A stretch of 11,050 nucleotides of DNA. Source: Stephanodiscus triporus (Eukaryota > Bacillariophyta > Thalassiosirophyceae > Thalassiosirales > Thalassiosiraceae). Under the pieces are notes generated by a model. That model had not been told where the DNA came from and ran no database searches. It saw only the letters and a list, made by a program, of their open reading frames with translations. Location of the stretch: positions 1-11,050 of the forward strand of contig JALLAZ010000639.1 of the NCBI GenBank assembly GCA_036939755.1, in the 5' to 3' direction. The position numbers and the translations under genes were made by a program. Shown in pieces: positions 1-6,400 of this stretch; position 1 is the first letter of the stretch, and each line of letters opens with the position of its first letter.

Positions 1-1
1 T

Positions 2-322
2 GGGGAGCAAAGTGCATTCCCATCGCTTCCTAGCGCCTCATTTGCGGCTACTGGCAACGAATCTGTATTGCAACTCAACAGAGAGAACAGTAAAAGTCAA
101 GCGACGCGTCTAAAGATCATTGAAACCCATTTCAGTGGAAGTGAGATCAACATACAGGTCTTCGTTGACATGAATTCGAGAGTTCTTCCAACTTCCATTG
201 CTTGGATGGGTCGAGATTGTGGAGGCAATGAAATCAGCGATGTTTTGTTTGGATTTCTTAGGAGTTTGCCATTGTTGTGTGACATGAAAACGAGAGTGAA
301 AAGATCTAAAGGGAAAGGATGA
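2..322 (+). CDS. 3' end of an unrecognised protein gene, open at left edge
   Basis: A reading frame enters from the left edge and runs without interruption to TGA at 320-322, giving about 106 residues. I do not recognise the family. The visible part has a Ser/Asn-rich start, then a mixed hydrophobic and charged segment including NIQVFVDMNSRVLP and DVLFGFLRSLPLL, and a basic tail (KTRVKRSKGKG). No signal peptide or membrane segment is evident. The basic tail may be intronic read-through: a GTGACA donor at 279 and a pyrimidine-rich acceptor ending TTTTGCAG at 369 would replace it with frame-compatible sequence from 370. In that case the gene would continue into the exons described at 419-1074. 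The real 3' end is therefore uncertain, and the start lies outside the window. Confidence 0.35.
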   Translation, partial: GEQSAFPSLPSASFAATGNESVLQLNRENSKSQATRLKIIETHFSGSEINIQVFVDMNSRVLPTSIAWMGRDCGGNEISDVLFGFLRSLPLLCDMKTRVKRSKGKG

Positions 323-418
323 TTTTCGTCCAAGGATTATGTTTCTTCGTATCTAGTTACGTTTTGCAGTTGAAACCGAGAGCAGTGTCTATGGTCATTA
401 CGGCATGACCCATGATTC

Positions 419-1074
419 ATGGCCCACAACATCTGTGAACTAAGTTCAATTGATCTGGAGGCACCCATCCTCTCATTCATCATTCGCGTAAATAGATAGG
501 CCGTCTCGTCTTGTTGCAATGTATGCCTTCCTTCAACCATACAAGTCAGATGAGGTGGCTCTGGTTGGTGATCATATTTTGTATTCGTGAGCATGAAGAT
601 CCAATCGCCCACGTGAAAGTAATCATTTACAAGGAACTTTCACCAATAATATATACATCACACTTATTCATCTCAATAATTCGCCAGTTTCATCACCACC
701 TACGAGAAATCCCTACCCGGGAACAAACGCGGAGGCACGAGGGTCCAGGTGTACAGCGACAACGCGACCCACTGGCGAGTTGAGGGTTGCAAATGCCGTG
801 GGGGTTCTTGGACAACGGTCGACTATCCCAGGTATACCGCGTACAAGGATATCACCGACGAGGTGAGGAGGCTTCCTACCCGCTGAGCTGCGTCATGGAT
901 ATGTTCGCGCAGTCCCTACCCCAGATGGTTTTCATATTTCACTTAATTGCTAGTTTGCGCACCTGGGAAGATCCAGGAAATCGGCACACGGGGACATTCA
1001 ACATTGTCGGAATTTCCCCGCCGCAGAAGTCTAAGGCGCTGCTCGTGGGTCCGTACCCCCCGACTTTTGCCTAA
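419..1074 (+). CDS. Tentative small multi-exon gene, hypothetical protein
   Basis: Coding-like sequence in short exons. The model is exons 419-487, 546-586, 688-831 and 954-1074, with TAA at 1072-1074, about 124 residues. The introns begin GTAAAT (488), GTGAGC (587) and GTATAC (832, after CCCAG) and end ACAAG (545), GCCAG (687) and GCTAG (953); phases match at every junction. The third exon is the most convincing, with a Cys/Trp-rich stretch (WRVEGCKCRGGSW), followed by LRTWEDPGNRHTG in the last exon. Alternatives: the start could be ATG 519 (peptide MYAFLQPYK), the third exon could run to a GTGAGG donor at 863, or the exons could belong to the gene entering from the left edge through 370-434. 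No family is recognised and no membrane segment is clear, so no function is assigned. Confidence 0.35.
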
Positions 1075-1638
1075 AAAAGAAAGAAGGCGGATACGACGGA
1101 ACCTGGATACCTCCACAATAGATTGCGTACTACGAAACAATCATCGCCCCTCTCCCCTTCAGATGATCGCTCCACGTCGTTGGGTCGCATCATACCTGGC
1201 GAAAAATTAGATGGCGGTGGCCGTTGTCGTCTAGCATCGTCGTCGACGGGAAGACGCCTTTCCTCGTTGTCGCCCCCCCCCCCCACCTCCCCTCCTCCGC
1301 CAGTGATTCTTCGTGGTGTGAGTCCCCCCGAAATATCGACAACTATAAGCTGTCGAACATCCGACGCTGTCGTAGTCGGGGCCAGAGCCGCCCTTTTTCT
1401 TACGTGAATTGTCAACCCACATCCGATGACGACTACGTCGTCGCCACCCTCCGTTTCCTGGCGCTGCGCACCACGGGAGTTCCCGTGATCAATCGTTTTC
1501 TATCCTGTGGATGTCGAAATGAAATTACCTCTTCATATTTCCATTTTAAGGCAAAAAAATCGCGAATGTACGCCCACCGTGGGCTGGATTCGGGTAAAAA
1601 ACCACGAGGAAGAAATGAACCGACATCATCGACATCAT
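1075..1638. other. Convergent intergenic region with a C12 run
   Basis: Between the end of the left-hand plus-strand gene and the stop codon of the PIG-H-like gene on the minus strand. It should hold the 3' untranslated regions of both. It contains a run of twelve C at 1273-1284 and several smaller C/T-rich patches, which are prone to length errors in assembly. Open frames here are short and not protein-like. I see no RNA gene. Confidence 0.5.
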
Positions 1639-2553
1639 TCACGATGATATCCCCAGCAGGCCCTCCAACTCGGCCTGTACGGCCAGGCACTGCACGTAAG
1701 TCAGCTTCCCCCGACACTCGTGGGGATGGAACGCCGGCACGATTGACACTCGACCGCTCCGCAGAAGATCCCGTACCGCCGTGGTTGACCGATCCCTCGT
1801 CAACCCCTCTCCCGCCCCCGGCGGCGGCGGGATACCCCCCTCGCGTAAATGCGACGTGTCCCCCCCTCCCGGAGAGCGGTCGAATAATATTACGTCGTCG
1901 CGGTGGTCGGGTCCGTTCGCGACGACGCGGAAGACGACCTGACTCCACACGCGATGCGGCCACACGACCTCCAGGACTACCACGTCGATTATCCGACATC
2001 GAGGGAGGAAGGCGTGGACCACGAGCCGAACGTCCTCGCATTCCTCCCGTCGAAGACAATCGTTTCCAGTCGTCGTCGTCGTCGTCGTCGTCCACGCGTC
2101 GCCGCCCCTCGAGGGAGGGATCGAGGGCGTCCCGTAGACGCTCACGAGCTGCACGCCCAATGGAGTGATCTCCACGGCGGCCTCCACGAACGAGCGACGA
2201 CGAAAAAATCGTCGTAATAATGGGATGAGACGAGGATCACCCGATGACGACGACGACGACGACGACGACGCGGCCAGGAGCAGGAAGGAGGCCGCCGACA
2301 TCATCGCCGCGCAGGAGCACGCGAGCGCCGTCGTCGTCGTCGCGCCGTCGTCTCCGACGACGACGCGGCGGATGGCGATGGCGACGGCCACGACTAGGAC
2401 GGCCGTCGCCGCGGATAGTGACGATGATGGCAGGGACGACGATTCGCTCCCGCCGCCGCGGGGGGCGCCCCCGACGACCGCGGTAGGAGCGCGGAGGACT
2501 ACTCGATCCATTCCATCGTCATTTGTATTTTGTTTTTTTTGGAGGGTTGACAT
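1639..2553 (-). CDS. PIGH: PIG-H-like subunit of GPI N-acetylglucosaminyltransferase
   Basis: A single exon of 304 residues. PIG-H is a non-catalytic subunit of the ER complex that transfers GlcNAc to phosphatidylinositol, the first step of GPI-anchor synthesis. Residues about 47-61 and 73-95 are hydrophobic and fit the membrane hairpin of the family. The PIG-H core follows: PLGVQLVSVYG (131-141), FLPRCRIIDVVVLEVVW (182-198) and VVFRVV (206-211), then a C-terminal block starting VSIVPAFHP (269-277). The core resembles the GVQL, F(I/L)P-R-x-RI-x-DVV pattern of known PIG-H proteins. The protein is longer than the human subunit (about 188 residues) because of a long N-terminus, a nine-Ser tract (96-104), an eight-Thr tract (155-162) and a loop at about 212-266. 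An in-frame TAA at 2559-2557 makes ATG 2553 the first possible start; Met15 at 2511 is an alternative. The family call rests on recalled patterns. Confidence 0.7.
   Translation of the reverse strand: MSTLQKKQNTNDDGMDRVVLRAPTAVVGGAPRGGGSESSSLPSSSLSAATAVLVVAVAIAIRRVVVGDDGATTTTALACSCAAMMSAASFLLLAASSSSSSSSSGDPRLIPLLRRFFRRRSFVEAAVEITPLGVQLVSVYGTPSIPPSRGGDAWTTTTTTTTGNDCLRREECEDVRLVVHAFLPRCRIIDVVVLEVVWPHRVWSQVVFRVVANGPDHRDDVILFDRSPGGGDTSHLREGGIPPPPGAGEGLTRDRSTTAVRDLLRSGRVSIVPAFHPHECRGKLTYVQCLAVQAELEGLLGISS
2069..2092. repeat. (GTC)8 triplet microsatellite inside the PIG-H-like gene
   Basis: Eight perfect GTC units on the plus strand. On the coding (minus) strand they are read as ACG codons and give the eight-Thr tract in a loop of the PIG-H-like protein. 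The tract is the exact reverse complement of the (GAC)8 repeat at 2246-2269. Confidence 0.95.
2246..2269. repeat. (GAC)8 triplet microsatellite inside the PIG-H-like gene
   Basis: Eight perfect GAC units on the plus strand. On the coding (minus) strand they are read as TCG codons and give most of the nine-Ser tract just after the second predicted membrane segment. Together with (GTC)8 at 2069-2092 it forms a 24-base perfect inverted pair separated by 153 bases. Confidence 0.95.
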
Positions 2554-3084
2554 GAATTACGGAGGACAGACGTGGTGACTTGACCCGCCGTTTTTTCAAG
2601 GGCTGGCTGGGCGGGTGGCGGGGGCCTGCGGGGTTTGGAAGAGAGTACTATGTCATTTCTCTTTGTTCCGACACCCACGCCACGCCTCACCTCAGCATTC
2701 TCAGTTGTTGTTGCACGGTCCGAGGAAGCGAAGGAGGGGCAGGGCTTCGTTCCCATCCCGATGCAAGGTATCACGTCGTTTTTTTCGCTCTGCGCGGGCG
2801 TCCGGATTTTGGGGGGGACAACTCTTTCCTCGGCGGCGCAAATTAAAAAAAAAATTGTAGGGACGGGCGAGAGTGCTTTATTATTTGTTGTCGTGTGAAA
2901 TAAATTCTCCGACGGAATAATACTCTCCGCCTCCGACCTTCTCCTTTCGCATCCCTTCGACGTTGATTCGTGACGGAGTCGCCGCGGAATAATATCTGTT
3001 TTGTCCTGTGTTGCCCCGCCGCGTCGCAATATTCGCCCAATATAACCTCGTCCGCTCCGGGTGTAGAGTAGTAGTGTTAAGCGC

Positions 3085-3126
3085 GAGAGAGGGGGATACG
3101 ATAATTACACATTATCCCACTCTCTC
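3085..3126. repeat. Inverted repeat, 14-bp arms with one mismatch
   Basis: The left arm at 3085-3098 (GAGAGAGGGGGATA) pairs with the right arm at 3113-3126 (TATCCCACTCTCTC) except at one position, around a 14-base loop. It lies about 290 bases upstream of the helicase start codon, and would form a stable hairpin if transcribed. Its function is unknown. Confidence 0.7.
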
Positions 3127-3201
3127 CCCGGTGGCCCGGAGGGATAATAGTCGCCTGTGCGTTGAACGTGGAGAAGTTAAACAAAAACGAAACTGAGGCT
3201 C

Positions 3202-3249
3202 CTGACAATCGGAATATCATTAGTAGAGTTCTGATATTCCGATTGGCAG
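3202..3249. repeat. Strong inverted repeat upstream of the helicase gene
   Basis: A perfect 14-bp stem, CAATCGGAATATCA at 3206-3219 with TGATATTCCGATTG at 3232-3245, encloses a 12-base loop. It extends by three more pairs after one A-G mismatch to 3202-3219 with 3232-3249. It lies about 170 bases before the start codon, so it may be part of the 5' leader as an RNA hairpin. A protein-binding palindrome or a relic of a small inverted-repeat element is also possible. Confidence 0.8.
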
Positions 3250-3415
3250 CTTTGTCCCCTTTTTTTTTTGTGTATTGGACATTGGGGCGTGTAATAAGGA
3301 GGTATTGCGTAGAAATAAACTCGAGACGAATCGTCGAGGGAATCGATTCGCAGGGGGAAGGCAGGGTGAGGGGGGTGGGTTGGAGGTCGTTTCCCCATAG
3401 AGATAGGCCATAAAC

Positions 3416-6400
3416 ATGTGGCCGTCGAACCAACATCAATGGTCGACGATTCCGAATGCGACCTCGCCGTCGCATCCGCAGACGATGGGATACGGAGACG
3501 CGAATCAGCAATTCGATCCCTACCAACAGCAGCAAATGCAGTACCTTCATCTTCAACAATTGCAAAATCAGGTGGCGCCACAGCCACAGCAACAGCAGTG
3601 GATCCTGCCTCAGATGCAAATGACACAGCCTTATTATGCCGACGACGGAAGCATGGGCATCATGGACAATGTTGGACTCTTCAACTATTCCCAGGTGCCT
3701 CCACCTCCGCCTCCACCGCCTCCTCTGCCGCCTCAGCCACTCTGTGTAGCGGAAATGGTCCCCCCGCCCCCTCCACCGAGACTGCCTCCGCCTCCCCCGC
3801 CTCCGAATCAGCAAAAGTTCTACTGCGAACTGTGCAGGGTGGCTTGTCCGAACGAATTCTCCCTCCTGCAGCACATCAGCGGGGATAGGCACATGGCTCA
3901 AGAGGCTCTACGCGGTGGACGGGAGCGGTCGTCGACGCGATTTTACTGCGATCAGTGCGGCGTAGATTGCCGAAGCGAACGCGGCCTACAATCTCACCTG
4001 AATGGCGACAAGCACAGGAAGAAGGCCGGGAGCGGTCCGCAGCCAGTTTACTGCCACGTGTGCAAGGTATGGTGTCCGAACGAGCTGTCCTACGAACAGC
4101 ACCTAAACGGCGAAAAGCACAGGAGACTATTTGTTACTGCGGGCGCAGGGAATGAAAACGACGACGTCGCGAAAACGTTCTATTGTCGGCTGTGCAATAT
4201 CTCCTGTCCAAATGAATTCTCGCTTGATCAGCACATGAACAGCAATGAGCACAAGAGGCTGGCGGCGAATGGTGTGTATGACAGCATAGGGTGCGGCTTG
4301 CCAAGTGGCAGCACCTCATCGCTCGTGGTGAATAACGGGCAGGCGCCTCCAACGCTTCACAACAAAGTATCCAACACCAATGTTACATCTCATCAGCAGC
4401 ACGTAGGTGGCGAGCGCGTCAATCTGAATAATACCAATGGTGCGGTTTTGACAGGACCATTTCGCTGCGAACTGTGCAATATAACGTGTGCGACTGAGTC
4501 CTCACTTCAACAGCACGTTAATGGTAAAAAGCACAAGAAAAGAGTTGAAACATTTGATTCAGGCGGATCATTGCATGCCGGCGGTTTGGCGCATGCGCCA
4601 TCGGAAATTGACGCTCTCATTCGGAAAGATGTCTCCGCGATACGGACGATACCAGACTCCCCCGACGCGACCGTCTGCGCTGCCGATCGGACGGCGTCGC
4701 CGCCGCCACCACGTCCACCACTACTTACAGTGAATTCATCCGAACAGAAAGAGTTAAGGCCATCACCAATACCCAGTAACCCTTGCAGTAGAGAGAACTC
4801 GGATGAAGATGGTGAAGTTGATGAAGAGAAAGAAGACATTGAAAATTTGTACGATGAACTGGTAGAGCCCGACTTGACGTCGAGTGAAAATGAACTAGAG
4901 ACTCTGAAGCCAAATGTGATGATGAAAGAAGAAAATACTAATCATTTACTCATGTCTGATGAGTTGGAAGAACGGTTGGCTGAGCCGAAGGATGTGAACA
5001 TAGAAGAAGATGACAACAGTTCCGATGTTGATGATATGTTTGGCGACAACGATGATGACGCTGATTCAAACGGATTTGATCAACATATCGCTCAGCCGAA
5101 GGAGCAAGCTGCTTTTCCAAGGGGAGAGTCTTCGTGTGAAGAACGTGATAAATTAGATACTATTGCCGAGACCAATTCAGTATCGAACGACGGCGTCGAG
5201 CTGGAAGATAATTGCAAACCCGCAATTGAGGAAGAAGAGAGAGTCATACTTGATTCCGGATTGGGATTTGTCTTAGATTACTCACCCGACATCCCGATTA
5301 ATACCGAGATTGGTGCCCTTATCAACCAAGATGAAGGTAATGTAAATTCACTTAGTGAAACGAAAACACTCAAACCAGCTTGTGCAAAATATCAAGACGA
5401 TGATGAAAAAGATATGTTCGGACCCAATGATGATGAAATAGACATGTTTGGAACAGACGATGAAGGCGATGGCGTAACGGATAGAAATATTTCAGAGCAG
5501 ACTCAGAAGCGAGCCAGCGAGAGGGAATGCAAACAATCGAAACAAGAAACGGCGGCATTAATGACAGCGACGGTGATGACGAAAGCAGTGGAGATACCAG
5601 TCAAGCGAGCAAAAATCACTGGACAGCAATCTGAGCCAAGAGTTTATAGAAACATCCCTCATTGTGGTGCTGTGGAGCATTCGTATTATCCACCTGTTCA
5701 TCCTGATAAATATTGGTGCTGCATGCGTAGTTGGGATTTCGTAAGAGACTTGAATGATACTATGAAGAATCGCGGCTCTTCACTCAAAAATAAAGAGACG
5801 GGAACAAAAAGGCCGCATGAATCTGATGCCAAGATAGTCGCCAACGATGACAAAAATGGCAGCGTGGATCCCCTCCCAGTTATTTTTGAGTCTGTGGAAC
5901 AGTACAAGTCGCTTTGGGCTCAGTTGCTCATCGATGAAGCCAAGGCTCAACTTTTATCTGAGGTGGTGTCTTCCCAATCATCTATCTCTACTTCATGGAT
6001 TCAAGGGAGCAACGTTATAACGGGTACATCAGCTACATTAGAGCTTTCGCGTTCTGCGAGGGATCACTCCCCCCCCTGTGAAATTCCCAATAGTTTGGAG
6101 CCCTCGGTCATTGTACACATAACATCTACGCAGGGTACCGGTATCGAGCGTCCAGTTTGCACAAACGATTTACTTTTGTTCGTGCATCAATTATCAACCA
6201 TCGAGCGGGCAATGCGAGGAAAGGCATTCGAATCATTAGATGAGGAAATTGGTAATAAAGAACTGCAGAAAGGTCGTTTTGGCTTTGTGGGTCACGCGCT
6301 TAACAATCGCAGCCGTTCAATTGATGGTTTGTTGGTACGAGTGTCACAGAAATACTGGAGTCAGTTTGCATCACTTAATGAAATGTTCATCATCCCCATT

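Larger units (their letters stand above)
2554..3415. promoter_or_regulatory. Divergent intergenic/promoter region
   Basis: This stretch separates the start of the PIG-H-like gene (minus) from the start of the zinc-finger helicase gene (plus), so it should hold both promoters and both 5' leaders. It has A/T homopolymers (an eight-T run near 2533-2540, A-rich DNA around 2845-2855, ten T at 3260-3269), two near copies of CGGAATAATA (about 2914 and 2984), and two inverted repeats listed separately. I cannot place a transcription start or a TATA box with confidence. Open frames in it are poorly protein-like. Confidence 0.5.

Noticed and set aside
1224..2168. Long plus-strand open frame of 314 codons
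   Set aside because: It lies antisense to most of the PIG-H-like gene, is dominated by Arg/Pro/Ser low complexity, and shows no domain. It is a shadow of GC-rich triplet-repeat coding sequence.
2069..2269. CRISPR-like or tandem array
   Set aside because: The repeats are perfect triplet microsatellites in coding sequence, with no spacer-repeat structure.
2165..2578. Plus-strand open frame with an Asp tract and Ala/Thr-rich sequence
   Set aside because: It is the antisense reading of the 5' part of the PIG-H-like gene; the Asp run is just (GAC)8 read on the other strand.
2499..3029. Minus-strand open frame of 176 codons upstream of the PIG-H-like gene
   Set aside because: No recognisable domain, irregular composition, and it crosses poly-T/poly-A tracts. 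An unspliced 5' leader or spacer is more likely.
3418..3888. Plus-strand frame starting two bases after the helicase ATG
   Set aside because: The overlapping frame is Ala/Ser-rich with no motif, while the chosen frame holds zinc fingers.
3077..3901. Minus-strand open frame of 274 codons rich in Arg and Leu
   Set aside because: It is antisense to the Gln/Pro-rich first exon of the helicase gene, which by itself produces Leu/Arg/Trp-rich shadows.
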